Below, piece by piece: positions 1 through 11,690 of a DNA stretch of 64,000 bases. The stretch lies in the NCBI GenBank assembly GCA_001414485.1, contig LLEY01000003.1, positions 1-64,000 of the forward strand, read 5' to 3'. The first letter of the stretch is position 1. Each line of letters opens with the position of its first letter. The position numbers were made by a program, and so were the translations under genes. The notes beneath the pieces were generated by a model. That model saw only the letters and a program-made list of their open reading frames with translations, ran no database searches and was not told the DNA's origin. The stretch comes from Calycina herbarum (taxonomy: Eukaryota; Ascomycota; Leotiomycetes; Helotiales; Pezizellaceae).

Positions 1-345
1 GGGATGTGGTGATTATAAAAGAGGTAGTAAAAGCAAGTATTATAGCGGCTTGATATCCTAGCTAATAGTTATAAGACTATTAGATGTAACCTAGATACTA
101 ACCTTGCTAATTCCTGTCCCGTATGTCAAGCGGCCACTTATAGTCTTAACTACTCGAGGGACCTTAAACTCTAAAAACTTAGTAAATACGTCTCTGTCGT
201 AAGGCATATAACGTATATCCCCTAAGTTAATCACCTAGGCTACTTAGCTCTTATCGAAGCGTCCTATAAGAGCTCTCTAGTAGGCGTCTATCGGGACGTC
301 CTTTGTCGGATATATAGTAAGTATAACGACTATTCTAACTGATTT
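1..345 (-). mobile_element. Copia retrotransposon fragment, RIP-degraded
   Basis: This stretch parallels positions about 14560-14870 inside the complete Copia element further right: the same run of words occurs in the same order and orientation, in the protease/GAG-pre-integrase part of the polyprotein. The copy here is diverged, mostly by C-to-T and G-to-A changes, so it belongs to a related but separate copy. It enters from outside the window on the left; no LTR or end is visible. Similarity fades after about 345. It is non-functional. Family assignment rests on the internal comparison, which I made by eye. Confidence 0.7.
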
Positions 346-699
346 TATACTTACTCCTGTTTCCGGCTCTAGTGTCCTAGTTTCTTTTATTCTACTCGCC
401 CCTCCCGTTTCGCCGTAAACGAAGTCAGGGGCTCGAGAGGGGTAAAGAAGAAAGGAATAAGCGAGGTTAGGTAATATAGTAGATCTAGTATAATATTATA
501 TAATTTGAACGAACTAACTTTGATTTACTTATCGAGTTTATACTATTTATTAATAATGCGATTAACGAGGTTATTAACTTACGACCTTCTTATAGAGCCC
601 TTATTATATAACTGCTAGATGATTATATAATAACTATTACCTAAATGTTTGAGTTGCCCTTTACTATATGTCCGTTGTAGGGGATAAGTGGATTAGATT
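346..699. other. AT-rich sequence, nothing recognised
   Basis: No open reading frame, repeat or motif could be assigned. Composition and TA richness match RIP-mutated transposon DNA, and it may be a further part of the neighbouring Copia fragment that has diverged beyond recognition. Confidence 0.4.
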
Positions 700-704
700 A
701 CTAT

Positions 705-979
705 TGTAACGGCACGAAACGGATACTACTATAAAAGAGGCATATGGAAGTGCGTTCGATAGAATGACATATCCGAATACTAGGCTCTGATACGAAGGAA
801 AAGACCAAATTGGTCTTTCCCGATAGAGAGGAGGCAGCTATTTACAAGAGGTTCGGACAATAGTAAGTCCGGAAGCCATCTGGCTTTTCCAAAACCTGAA
901 ACAACATCTGTATCGTATCCCATTCGGCACGTAGACTCGGCAATTCCAATTCCGATCAATTCCTGATGGTTCCATCACA
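705..979. mobile_element. Solo LTR, 275 bp, with 5-bp target duplication
   Basis: The segment begins TGTAACGG and ends CCATCACA (TG...CA) and is flanked on both sides by ACTAT (700-704 and 980-984), the 5-bp duplication expected of an LTR-retrotransposon integrase. No internal coding sequence is present, so it is a solo LTR left by recombination between two LTRs. It is clearly GC-richer and less mutated than its surroundings, so it is either younger or too short for RIP. The parent family is not otherwise seen in the window. A small DNA transposon is less likely because the ends are not long inverted repeats. Confidence 0.75.
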
Positions 980-1116
980 ACTATGTTATCTCTATAGTAA
1001 GTTATATAGATCTAAATATTTAAACCCCTAATATAAAGGCGATTAATTGCCTAGCTTCTAAGTGTATTCTACTCAACTTCTAGATATATTCTAAGTACGA
1101 TTATTAATATAGCTAG

Positions 1117-2330
1117 AACTAAAAAGAAGGTTCTAAAAACTAGAAATCAAAACAGTAAGGCTGGTTTAGGAGGTAAACTACTAAAAGAAAACGCCTAATA
1201 AGAAATAAAAGAAAAAGTTTACCTAGCTACTTTAAAGTTTAATAATCATTAGAAGTTTGTTAAAGAAAGGAAAAAGAAGCTAGAATAGCTTACTTAATCT
1301 TACGATAAAGATGCCAACCCTCAGTATAAGGAGGAGTATAAGAGACTAAAGAGGGAGGTTAAGGGGTTAGTAGGTAACTTAATAAAGTATAACATAGAAT
1401 TTAATAGAGTAGCTAGAGAGGAGCAGGGTAAGGAGTAAGATAAGGAAATTAATACAGTAACAGAGGAAGACAAGGCTGATTAGGATGATATTTTAGTTCC
1501 TACATTAGTCTTTTTATCTAAGTTATAGTATATCGACTTAACCGGTCCAAATAGTAGCTCTAGACAACTAAACACTAATAATAATCCCGACTACTAAGCT
1601 TTCTTTATACTAGAACAAGTAAGAGAAGCAACAGGACAAAGCTATAGAGGAAAGATTATAGCATAGAAAAACCAAATCAGGTCGAAGCTAGTTATTGTTA
1701 TATATAGCCTAAGAAGCGTAGCAAAGTTCAAACGTTCCACGGCTGCCTAGGAAGATATTAATTTTAATAAGAAGGAAACGCCGCAGTTTAGGCCGGATCA
1801 TCGACTAGGCGATGAGAAGGTTAAGAGGAAGCTAATACGCTAGAAAAAAGAATTTATCGCGATCTACGGCTTAGCTTATAGTTGCGACTTAGACGACCTA
1901 AAGCCAAAGAAGAAGGGAGAAAAGAGGCGACTCCCCCCTCTGGAGATCCGGGTCAAATAGGAGATTAATAGGGTGATTTCTATTGTATAGGAGGTCCGGT
2001 CATCGATTAGGCACCTTTGGAGCAGCTATAAGGCTTGTGATAAATACATTTATCTTGCTGCAAAGTATCATGCTGCTCGGTACTAGGAATGGCTAGACGG
2101 CCAACGCTAAGGCAAATACATGTCACAAACCCTAGCACCGGGTTTAGGCCGTTTAAGGCATTACGCTACTAACCCGTCACCTTATGACGCTATGCTAAAA
2201 TTTCAGGAGGAGCGGTGTGCCCTTAAAGGCATCGATTCATAAAAAATGGATGCGGCGGCAAATGCCGACTTCCTTCTAACATGGAATAGAATCGAGGTCT
2301 AACTATAAAAAGAGCAGTCTTGACAAGTAA
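1117..2330 (+). pseudogene. RIP-damaged reading frame of unknown function
   Basis: Read on the plus strand, this stretch gives long protein-like segments interrupted almost only by TAG and TAA where CAG/CAA (Gln) would be expected, which is the typical result of RIP on a coding strand. The translated segments are Lys/Glu-rich and probably coiled-coil in the first third, with a more globular, aromatic-containing part towards 2000-2250. I do not recognise a family. It may be a host gene caught by RIP or an accessory frame of a transposon. The frame is not always continuous, so small indels are likely. Non-functional as it stands. Confidence 0.45.
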
Positions 2331-2537
2331 CTATGATTTATTCTAATCCATTTAACGGAAGATACTAGCGGAAGGGAGGTTTATTTTAAGAACTTTAATT
2401 ATACTTCTTTACTTTTTTATTGAATTATACGCTAATATTTCTCTTCTATAATCTCTACTAAGTTGTGACACGTCCTACTTTCGTTTTATGTTTCTATCTA
2501 ACAACTAAAGGGGTCACATTATTCTGTACCCGGCGGA
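2331..2537. other. AT-rich spacer
   Basis: No gene, repeat or motif seen between the damaged reading frame and the small LTR-like insert. Confidence 0.4.
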
Positions 2538-2542
2538 CTTGA

Positions 2543-2694
2543 TGTGACGGAGCAGAACGACGTTTGATGGTAGAACTGATCCATTCTTAGAATACTAAGG
2601 TGAAGAGCTAAGACAGCTCTGAACTATGCTAATATACAGGATTCTGCCAGGCGGTGAGAGGTCACGTCGCAGGTCTGGAACCAGAACTGTCACA
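2543..2694. mobile_element. 152-bp LTR-like insertion with target duplication CTTGA
   Basis: The segment starts TGTGACGG and ends CTGTCACA, so its ends are a short inverted repeat of the TG...CA type. It is bracketed by CTTGA at 2538-2542 and 2695-2699. This is the footprint of an LTR-retrotransposon integrase, so the simplest call is a very short solo LTR. A non-autonomous element with 5-bp duplications would look the same. It has no coding capacity and shows little RIP. Confidence 0.65.
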
Positions 2695-2786
2695 CTTGAT
2701 AGCTGCGAGCAGTATATTTCAGCTCTTAGGATAATATTATTATTACTCTCTGCATGCTACTACATTCATCTCACATCCTTCAGCCT

Positions 2787-2880
2787 CTCGCTTAACTTGA
2801 TCTCCATGACCACCTCGCCTAACTTGATCACCCCGCTCGGTTACCACCGTGACCACCTCGCTCAATTTGGTCATCATGAT
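2787..2880. repeat. Degenerate tandem repeat, CTCGCxTAACTTGATC-like units
   Basis: Three imperfect units beginning CTCGC(T/C)(T/C)AA start at 2787, 2814 and 2857, each followed by GATC- or GGTCA-like words and GACCAC. Similar words recur at 3885-4001, so this may be one dispersed low-complexity family. No function is evident. Confidence 0.45.
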
Positions 2881-3133
2881 TATACAGAAGTATAAATATA
2901 TTGAAATTATCTCTTACTGTGTTGGTGATGTTCAGCAGTGAATGCAGTAGTATTTTAGTAGTATATTACTACAGTATTTTAAATATATATATTACGATAA
3001 TATATAACACTAGGGTGTCAGGGCTTGTAGTAAATGCTTTGAATTAAACTACAGAGGCGTCTATGTACAAGAAGATTCGATTGTCCTTTCCACACCAGAA
3101 TTCCTGCTCACCTATATACTCAGTCCACTCATT

Positions 3134-3245
3134 CTAGAGGGTTCTGCGGGCCGTATTCTCGAGGGTTCTGTGGGCCGTATTCTCCAGGGTTCTACGGACT
3201 ACATTCTCGAGGGTTCTGCGGACCGTATTCTCGAAGGTTCCGTAG
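3134..3245. repeat. 24-bp minisatellite, about 4.7 copies
   Basis: Units of 24 bp start at 3134, 3158, 3182, 3206 and 3230 (last one partial). The core is CTCGAGGGTTCTGCGGGC followed by CGTATT. Copies differ by a few substitutions, several of them transitions. It lies in non-coding DNA. Confidence 0.85.
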
Positions 3246-3884
3246 TCACGTGCGCACGTCACTGGAGTACTCCAAGACCTACTCCACGGGTGTAACCCTT
3301 AACATAGGGCCAACAATATGTATATATTTAGCGCCACCAATATCATACCACCTAATAATTATACTAACAATACTAGTAATATATAATTTAATGACTCGTA
3401 CACTAATAATCCCACTTTTTCTCAAAATGAAACTATTCCTGTTTTCCACATATACCCTCCTACTAATTAAAATGACGAAGGAGAATTTTAGGAGGCAAAA
3501 AAGGTTGCTCTCACATGCTCAGATTTAATACCACAGCAAAGGTCTGTGAATCCGGCTTTGTTTACTGCCGGCATAGTTGGCGTGTTTTGAAGCCTATTTA
3601 ATTTTCGGAAGTCCGCGTACTTTAGGGGAGGATTTAAAAAGATCCACGCCATTAAATAAGGCTTTTATTGCAGCATTTTAAATAACAGACTTCTAGCTTT
3701 ATTTTGAACTTATAAACATGTTAATCTGATTAAGACTAAAATCATAGGATTTCTGTTGCCAATGTATACGGCGTGTCATACCTGAAGATCTCAGAGGACT
3801 AGATTTTTAACAAGGCTAGGATGATGAAGCTGAAAAAAGATGTAGTGACTCCCTTATGCAGAGGGTTGATCATTGCACGAGCTC
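3246..3884. other. Non-coding spacer
   Basis: Contains a 92-codon open frame (3250-3528) that opens with a non-ATG codon in a fungal context, has an atypical composition and shows no recognisable motif. I regard it as chance. Nothing else is seen. Confidence 0.4.
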
Positions 3885-4001
3885 GCTTAAATATGATTGC
3901 CCCACTTAAATGTGGTCATCACAAATATGATCATCGCCACCCCGCTTATATATGATCATTGCCTTCACTTAAATGTGATCATCTCTATACTGCTTATATA
4001 T
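3885..4001. repeat. Degenerate tandem repeat, CTTAAATGTGATCATC-like units
   Basis: Five or six imperfect units built on (A/C)CTTA(A/T)ATxTGATCAT follow one another, with GCC or CCC linkers. The unit length drifts around 20 bp. Function unknown. Confidence 0.5.
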
Positions 4002-5157
4002 GTTCTTGGGATGGACTCTTAATTCTAATAACTTTTCAATGCTAAAATTACATATAATCTCAGTTATCCAGTACTCAACTTTTAAAATAATCGTCCTATA
4101 ATGGCTCCTAACACTATCGCAAAAACTCCAAACGAAATTCGATCGTACCTCCCTCACCTATCAAAACATATAGTTAGTAGAGCTTGGCGGGTCGAGAAGG
4201 GAAGGGGCGACTCTCTATTTTAAGTCGAACCCTAAACTTGGAGATAACCTTCGTGGTATAACACGAAAGCATTCAAATAGCAGGGTACTTTTAAAAGAGC
4301 TAGAATTTCAGCCAGAGTAGAAAGGAAAGGACACTTTCAAGGATATGTTTTGGTACAATCGTAGACTGAAAAGGAGTAAGAGAGGTCTCGAGTTGTACCG
4401 TGTAAGGCAAGAACAGAATTGGATGGAAGTAATTGAGGAGGAAGAATTAAAAAGAAAGAGCGAAGCTATATGTCGAGATTGTATCATACGAGTTTTAAGA
4501 TTACTTAAGTAATACAAAATAAATTATCTGAAATCAGAAATAGCAAATAGACTTATGATTGTTTTTTAAGAACTCGTCAGCTAGATAGAGTATTAAATGT
4601 AACTAACGTCCGTCTCTGCGTAGCAAGACGCCATTCCCACTTATTGCTTGTTAGTTTTACGTCAGTGCACCTCAAATGATTGGCAATGCTGCTTTTATTT
4701 AATACCCTAGTATTTTTGTTGTGCTGGATCTATATATATCCCCGCATTCGATCTACTGCTTTCCCCATCATCTGTCCCCACATTAATCAACTGTATGTAG
4801 AAAGCTACGCCTGATATAGACACTATGTGACCTTCGTCTGACACCTTCTACTGGAATGTGTACCAAAAATGTGCGAGGGAGCCAAGCGGTGATCTAAATA
4901 AAAAGGGACGATAAAAATGCGAGTGGTCTTTTAACCCTATACTCGTGCAAAAATATCACATGTCTAAAATAAATTATATACGTGCCAAACAAACCAAGAT
5001 ATGTAATAAGATGTGTAACAAGATATACACTACGAGCCAAACGATCGCTTAATACATTAAGAAATAGGTAGAATTATACACCGATTTCTACGAGGCGAAT
5101 TCTGAATAGTCCTGGTTATATCTCCATATAAATAATATATGCGAGCTAAACAGGCGC
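4002..5157. other. Spacer downstream of the oxidoreductase relic
   Basis: Two short minus-strand frames (3969-4157 and 4308-4517) exist here, but neither resembles a known protein. There are scattered poly-A/T runs and no terminal repeats that I could pair. Low-grade RIP is suggested by the TA richness. I see no supportable gene. Confidence 0.4.
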
Positions 5158-6624
5158 TTAGACGAAGAGTTTGTAACCTCCCTTGACCACAGTCTGAAAT
5201 ACCCCCCTAGAATCATAATAACTACTCGTCGCCCGTAGTCCTTCTTTCGCCTCTTTCCCATACCTATCAATGACATCCTGCCACCCAGCTGCGTAATTCA
5301 GATATTTGTAACTATTGTACACATTCTTTACCTTCGCTTGGCTATCGATAGTTTCCACAAGAGATCTGGCCGCCCCTTCGAACAAAGCATCCTCAGCTAT
5401 AGAGAGCTATGATAAATTGATTTACACCACCACGAGATTCTCATCACTAGGACTGAGACCTAAAGAAGACCCTGCTAACTTAGTAATCATGACAGAAGGC
5501 AATGGTTCGAATAAAAAGCTTATAGTAGCGAGGCTAGTGCCCACTATTAGTAGGGTCATGGTGTTATTCCACATTTCTACTAACTCGTATAAAAACCCAG
5601 CATCTGCTTTGACAGTTGCAGTTGCAAAATGATTGCGTAGGCTAGATAATCCCGCGCTAGAAATTGTAAGTTCATCGACAAAATCCGAGGCGTTAGCTAC
5701 ACGCATTGTAGTGGCTAGGTGTAGTTGAATATCTAAGAATTTCTATACAGAAGCGGGAGGGGATGTAAGCGACGAATTTGGGGAAGTGTGCCCTAGGTTG
5801 TTAGAGATGATGAATCCGTAGTTAGGACTCTAGATAAGAGTAAGGATTATAGAAAGAAACTTATTATATACCTTTACGTTGACGAGGTTGGCGAAGACTT
5901 GGATTTAAGAACCTGCGGAGCTAAAGAGTGAAATAATAGAGCCGCCTAAGTAGACAGAAACCGGAAAGGTGGAGATATTAAAACGTGTTACGATACCAAA
6001 GTTATTAGAACCTCCTTTCAGCGCTCTATAGAGATTCGAGTTAGTTTTGGAGTTAGCCTTTATAACCTTTCTAGAAGTAAGCACAATCTCGAAATTGACA
6101 ACTGAAGAGTACGAAATTCTCTTTGAACTGCTGAAATATGATATTCTACCTAAAATTCTGTTAGAATAAATGGTTCTGAAATTTCAGTGGCCTTTGGGTA
6201 GTTTTAACAAACCTCTGGTCAGAAATCCCGTAACGCCAACTGTACTTTTTCGCCCACCCGCTATACTAAGACCCAGCGGGGCTAAGGTATCGTAGACAGT
6301 ACCTTAAAGAACACCCCTGCCTAGAGAGACGACGGATTTGTCTTTATTTAATGATATTTGCTTCAGGTTACCTATAGAGAGAGTGATACTACTATTGGTA
6401 TTCGCGGCTCCAGTGGTAGGTGTGTGGCCGCTACCTTTGATAGCAAATGGGCAAGCTAGATAGCTAGCGTTGATATTAACGAGAGAGAGCTTTTTGATGA
6501 AAATAGTAACATCTTTAACGGAGGAGGGAAGAACAATATAAGCGGGTACCAGCTCGGCTTCCTAGGCAGAGAAGTACCTCTCTATTGCCTGCTAGAAGTT
6601 GGCAGTTCCTGGGAATACTACTTT
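5158..6624 (-). pseudogene. FAD-linked oxidoreductase (berberine-bridge type) relic, main part
   Basis: Minus-strand translation gives a secreted-type FAD-linked oxidoreductase. The FAD-binding PCMH domain lies near 6450-6200, with a GSGHTPTTGAAN stretch (normally GGGHTP) and then AGGRKSTVGVTGFL. A SNNFGIVTRF segment follows near 5990, and a C-terminal BBE-like end (AAGWQDVIDRYGKEA ... GGYKLFV, TAA at 5158-5160). Family members oxidise small alcohols, amines or alkaloid/polyketide intermediates using FAD. The frame is broken by stops in place of Gln and by shifts near 5710 and 5400. The upstream part lies beyond the LINE insertion at 17354 onward. Reading across the 14-bp target duplication gives the continuous segment NKVVFPGTANF. 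A P450 relic lies upstream on the same strand. Confident of family, not of substrate. Confidence 0.8.
6611..6624. repeat. Target-site duplication of the LINE (left copy)
   Basis: GGGAATACTACTTT here is repeated exactly at 17354-17367. It is the 14-bp duplication made when the LINE inserted into the oxidoreductase gene. Confidence 0.92.
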
Positions 6625-6651
6625 ATTTATTTATTTATTTATTTATTTCTA
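6622..6651 (-). repeat. LINE 3' tail, (AAAT)n
   Basis: Plus-strand TTTA repeated about six times immediately inside the left target duplication. On the LINE strand this is an AAAT repeat, the kind of simple tail used to prime target-site reverse transcription in this clade. Confidence 0.85.
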
Positions 6652-6799
6652 TTTAACGTTAAGCGGATTCTAGCTCGCGTGGGCTAGGTCCTAGAAAGTC
6701 CTAGTGTTGAGCAAATGACGCTAGGGGGGTGCCCTAGGCTATAGGGGGTGTAAAAGAAAGTACGCTAATTTACAAGAGATAGTTTAAAGAGAAGCCCCA

Positions 6800-9700
6800 C
6801 TTCCGGAACAGCTCTCGTTCTTAATTAGTTTAAAAGTATTGTGAGGGGTAGATCTTAGTATAAAACTTTGTCTTATAGTAGACCTTATAAAAGAGTTCCT
6901 CGTAGTGTAGGCTAAAGAGAAGTTGTAGATTCCTCTTAGCCTTTGTAAGTAGTTCCGGGGCTACTCTATTTGCTAGCTGGCAAAAGAGAAGGTGGAATTG
7001 AGTTTTTCCTCTACTATACTTATACTTACCCGAGGTAAGTAGTGTGTCGAGGTGGAAGAAGCAAAGGTGATATAGGTTAAAGTCTCTGTGGCTAGAGCGA
7101 GCTGCGATTAGGCAAGCTAGGACCTCTCTTGGTAGGTGAAGTGTCTTTGGCTTTGAGGACTAGTTAACAAGCCCTAGGTCTTTGTATAGACTAGGAGCTG
7201 TGGTGTTCCAGAGCTTCTTTATAAGCTGAGTCCCTAACTCTTTAACCTCTCTCTTAAGCGTAGTAGTATAGAGTAGAGAAGAAGAAGGAGGAGAAGAAGA
7301 CAAAGAGTTAAGCGAAAGTAGCCGAGCACCTCTCCCCGTAGCTCTATCCGCTATCTCATTCCCTTTAATTCTAATATAACTAGGGCACCACCTAGTATAA
7401 ACTTTCCTAGGGTATAATAGAGCTAACTTGTTAACTCTATTAAAGGTCTCTTACAAGGTGCTGTAAGACCGGTAGGTTAGTTATAGTATTGCTTCGAGGT
7501 TGTTAAGGCAGATCTAGCACTTCCTAGCTAGGGGCTAGAAGGAAGAGGAGATAGCTAGTTCTAGTCTATAAAGAGCAGCTCTAGCCTCTATATCGTAGAT
7601 CTTAAGTACTATACCGAAGGAGTAAACCTTAGTGTTAAGGATAGCTCCCCCTCTTATTAGACAAACACCTCCCCCAGTTCTCTTATCGTCTAAGCAAGAG
7701 CTGTCGAAGAAGACAACTAGGTCTATATCAGGGACAGTAGCAAGGAATTCAAGGAATCTAGCTTTATAAGAGTCCTTAGTTCCTCCGGAGTCAGGCCCCT
7801 CTATTTCTAGAAGACGGGCTTGCCGGTCAAAGCCTCTATTCCACGGTGGGTCTTAGAGGGGGTCGATCTCTTTAGAGAGAGGGAGAGCCTTGTGAGCACG
7901 ATAAGTAAGCCTAGCTTTAGAGTAAGGGTTGTTGGTACAACGTTTTAGTAGGTAAGCTAGGTCGAGTCGTCGAGTCCTAGCTTCGAGTGCTTTGCTTCTA
8001 CCTATGAGACTAATCTTAGAGGTAAGGAGGCCGGATTCTATAAGAAGTACTAAGGTAGGAGTAGTCTTATATACTAGGAGGATAATCCTAGTATACTTAG
8101 CTACTACTCTATCTAGTAAAGTAAGATAGCGGCTAATTCGGTTGTTTTTTGTGCTCTGTGCCTGGCCCTCTCTTGCCCTAGCACGTCTGGGGAACCAGGT
8201 CTCGCTTCCGAAGTAGGCGATAGACAGGATATAAGCAGTGGTGGCTTGTTTAAGTAAGTGTGAGGAGAGCCTTATATAGTGTTTGTTGTTCCCTTTAAAG
8301 CACTAGCTACTAGTGTAGCCTTGCTAGCCATCCTTCTAACGTGGCTATATAAGGTAAGACGAGAGTTAAAGAAGATACTAAGCTACCGAAGCTCTTGTGT
8401 AGGTTCTATTGTTTTTCCTTCTACTATAATAGAAGGAGGGGGCCGGATACCTCTTCCCTTTTGCTTTCTCTTATAAGAGAAGTGGATAAGTTTAGACTTC
8501 TTAGTATTAAAGGTAATCCCCTCTTCTGTCCCCTAAGCTAGTGTACTAGCTACCTGTTTTATAAGGACTGTAGTATTCCCTGCCTTAGAGGGCCTAAAAG
8601 CAAGTAGTCTAATATCGTCGGCGTAGCCGAACCTTTAAAGTGTCAGGAGAGAGCCTACTCCTAGGGTAAAGAGTAGCTAGATGTAGAGTATAAAGAGAAT
8701 AGGCGAGATAGGCGAGCTCTGGGGCAGCCTATACTAAAGAGGGGTAGATACTCCTATTTCTCCGTCTAGCTTTACTTTAATAGATCTACTAGATAGGAAG
8801 GAGGTAACCTATACTATAAAGCTGTATAGCCACCCTTGCTCTTAGAGTCTTTTAATTAGCCGGCCTAGAAGAACAGCGTCAAAGGCACCCTTGATATCGA
8901 GTGTAAGAAGAGAAGCCTCTTGCTTCTCCCTGAGTACTTTCTCTATATCAAAGGTGAGACAGGTTATAAGGTCTGTGGCTACTCTTAGTAGGAGAGCTCT
9001 GAACTAGTTCGGTTCGAGAATAGTATACTTAATAGCAATCTAGGAGGCTCTCTTTACTAGAAGTCTCTTGAGGCCCTTTCTAAGAACCGAGAGTAGAGAG
9101 ATTAGCCGGTATACGCGAGGAGACGACTTATCCTTCTTATTTAGCTTCGGGATAATAGCTATAATAGCTGTGCGGAAGATCTTTAGGTGGAAGCCTGTCT
9201 CTATACACCTCTTAAACAGTGAATAGACTAGGTGTAAGATCTGAGGCCAGGCTGTCTTAAAGACACCTATAACAAGTTCGTCCTTCTCTAGAGCAGTAGA
9301 GGCCTTTCCTAGAACCGATTCCTCAACCTCGCGTAGAGTAAGAGCTGTCTAAGGTAGAGAATAAGTAGAGGTAGTCGGGGTGTCGGTTAGTATGTCTCCG
9401 ACTTCTGCCTTATTTGTAAGTAGTTCTTATACTAGGATCTTCTGTTTCTCCTAAGTAGTAAAGCCTAGTTGCCCTACCGAGTCCTTTAAAGGAGGGGACC
9501 TGTAGACCTCTGTACTCTAGTGCCACTTGTAAATCTTAAAGACGTCCTTACTCTTTGTAGCTTTGTCGATTAGGCCGTGGAAGTGTTCTCTCTTTGCCTT
9601 CCGGATCTCTCCTCGAAGTGTTCTCCGGAGGCCTTTAATAGACTCTGTGCTAGCTCCTAGCCTTCGTATCTTTCTGGCCTCGGTAGCTGTAGATTAGCAC

Positions 9701-10650
9701 TCCTTGTTCTACTAAGAGTGTCCACCCCTATAACCAAGCCCTCGCTTAGTACTACTAAGGTACGCCCTATATATACTCTTAATAATAAACTCTGCCAAAG
9801 TCTTAAGCGAGTTCCTGTCCGGTTGTTCTATGAGCTCAAAGAGCTACTGCTCTTGAAGCTTTCCTTGAAGTACTGTCTTAAAGACTTTAGCGTCGAGAGT
9901 ACTAAGCTTAAGCGGGGAGTCCTTCCTAGCTAGTCTACTAGTATATAGTAGGCTAGTAAGGACTGGGAGGTGATCTGAGCTATACTCAAAGGCTAGGTTA
10001 ACCTCTAAGGTTGCCCCTCTTTGATAGAGGCTACTAGAGTAGAAGGCTAGGTCTAGCGTGTTCCCTAGGCTGTGGGTTTATATGCCAGGAGGGGTGGTGA
10101 GTTGGAGTCCTTTACTCTCTATCCAGTCGATAAGCGAGGGAGCTTGTGTACTCTCTAGGCCTAGGAAGTCTGGCTACTAGAGCTGGCTCTTTAGATTGAA
10201 GTCGCCGGCTATAAAGATATTTGTTATAGAAATGTGTTAAGAGGCTAGAATGAGGCTAACAGCCTCCTCGGCTTCCCTAGCACCGAGAGAAGCGTTATAT
10301 ACATTAAGTATATATAGCGGGGGGCCTTGTAAGAGAGTAATCGAGGCGTAAACAAGGTCTCGGTATTAAAGCGAGGGAGTAATAGGGGTCTGCTGACTTA
10401 TAAGGATCCTAGCCCTTTTACGTATAAAGGAGAGTACCCTAGGAGGTCCGGCGTTCTAGTCGTATATAGGTATAAAGCAGTCGTAGTTCGGGTAGCGTCT
10501 TGTGATCTAGCGGCTAATCTCTCTTAAGTAGATATACGGTTCTTGAATAAGTACTACGTCGACTCGCCTAGCGTGTGCTAGCTGTAGTACAAGCTCCTAG
10601 TATCCGCTAGACTTATATACGTTGATTTGTAGTACTTGAAGACAGTGGTT
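6800..10650 (-). pseudogene. LINE ORF2: endonuclease, reverse transcriptase, RNase H (RIP-dead)
   Basis: Reading right to left, an AP-endonuclease-like domain comes first: VLIQEPYI near 10540, AGDFNLK near 10200, YSSDHLPVL near 9980. The reverse transcriptase follows, with LTLDIKGAFDAVLLGRL near 8890 and the catalytic box FGYADDIRLLAF near 8610-8630. Last is an RNase H domain with VVFFDSS near 7700 and GNEIADRATG near 7340. It would cut the target, copy the RNA and remove the RNA strand. Numerous TAG/TAA codons replace Gln codons, so no full protein can be made. The YADD box itself is intact. Confidence 0.88.
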
Positions 10651-11099
10651 CTTCGCGTGTCCTTATCTACTTATAAAGAGACTATAATAGTAGAGTTCTA
10701 GGTTCTTCGTATAGGGGGGGCGTATACTGTTTCTTCTATAGAGGTGTCTTTAGAGAGTTCTTCTCTTTAAGGTAAAGAAGGTATTAAGGGAAAGAGGGAG
10801 AGAGAAGGGGAATCAACTACTCTTGCTTATAGGGTAGCTAGAATAACCTGTTCTAGGCTACTATAGAGAGAGTCGAGCTCGCTTCTAATCCGTAGTTCGT
10901 TATACGCTTAGTATATATTCCTTCTGTTCTCAGCTGTAGAGCGTGTTCCTGAGGTTCCTAGTCTAAGTAGACATCTAGGGTCGTCTAAGGGGTGTAGGCC
11001 ACTATAGTGTAGGCACTTTAGCTTATATTATATGTGGTTTAGACACTCTAGGTACAAGTCTTCGGTATACTAAGTAGTACTGCAAAGACGATATCTTTA
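10651..11099 (-). pseudogene. LINE ORF1, 3' portion with zinc-knuckle-like region
   Basis: Minus-strand segments such as ECLNHI and KCLHYSGLHPLDDPRCLL look like the end of a LINE ORF1 nucleic-acid chaperone carrying decayed CCHC knuckles, in which several Cys are replaced. The remaining part of ORF1 is displaced to 16112-17300 by the Copia insertion. Stop codons interrupt it. Confidence 0.6.
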
Positions 11100-11104
11100 G
11101 TTCT

Positions 11105-11312
11105 TGTTGAAATGCTGCACTTCAGAGGACAAGAGTAAAAGACTTAAATTCCATGCCTTGCTCTACAAGAGCAGAAGGCACATTTATATACAACTTTGCA
11201 ATAGCAATTGCTGCATCTATTTACCGGAAAACTCTTCCTCAGCATGCCCGACGGGCATACCGATATCTCCTTAAATGGCTTGATATAACAGATATCACCG
11301 TACCTATCAACA
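11105..11312 (-). repeat. Copia 3' LTR
   Basis: 208 bp, TGTTG...CAACA. It is nearly identical to 15899-16106; the few differences are C/T or G/A. The outer flank GTTCT is one copy of the target duplication. Confidence 0.93.
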
Positions 11313-11438
11313 GCCCCCTTACGGTTATATCTAATAACAGCTACTCTACAAAAACCATATAAGTAAAAAGCAGTTTTTTATGTAGCTCCTAGGAAAAGCC
11401 CAGCTGGCATAAAAACCTAGGCGTAAGCCTTTTATCCT

Positions 11439-11690
11439 TTATCCCTCCCATAGCATTCCTTTTACGTATGTCTTGAATACTAATAGTCGTAGAGGTTTTG
11501 TAAGTGCGTTAGCAAGCATATGTGCCGTAGGGCAGTAATCGACTGTGATCTTGTTATATGTAACAAGCTGCCGTACATAGTGGAATTGAATATTAATATG
11601 CTTGCTTCGGGTATGGTTCTCTGGGTTCTTAGCAAGTACAATCGCTAACTGATTATCGTAGAGAAGTGGGACCGTAAAGTCGTCCTTCAA
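11439..11690 (-). pseudogene. Copia RNase H region
   Basis: An 83-residue open segment with the typical Copia RNase H C-terminus: YDNQLAIVLAKNPENHTRSK, then HYVRQL and CPTAHMLANALTKPL. The domain degrades the RNA template during reverse transcription. Upstream parts of the domain (11700-11880) lie in the same frame beyond a stop that probably replaces Gln. It is a fragment of a polyprotein, not a gene of its own. Confidence 0.85.

Noticed and set aside
5315..5632. 105-codon plus-strand frame
   Set aside because: Antisense to the oxidoreductase relic, whose minus-strand sequence has clear family motifs.
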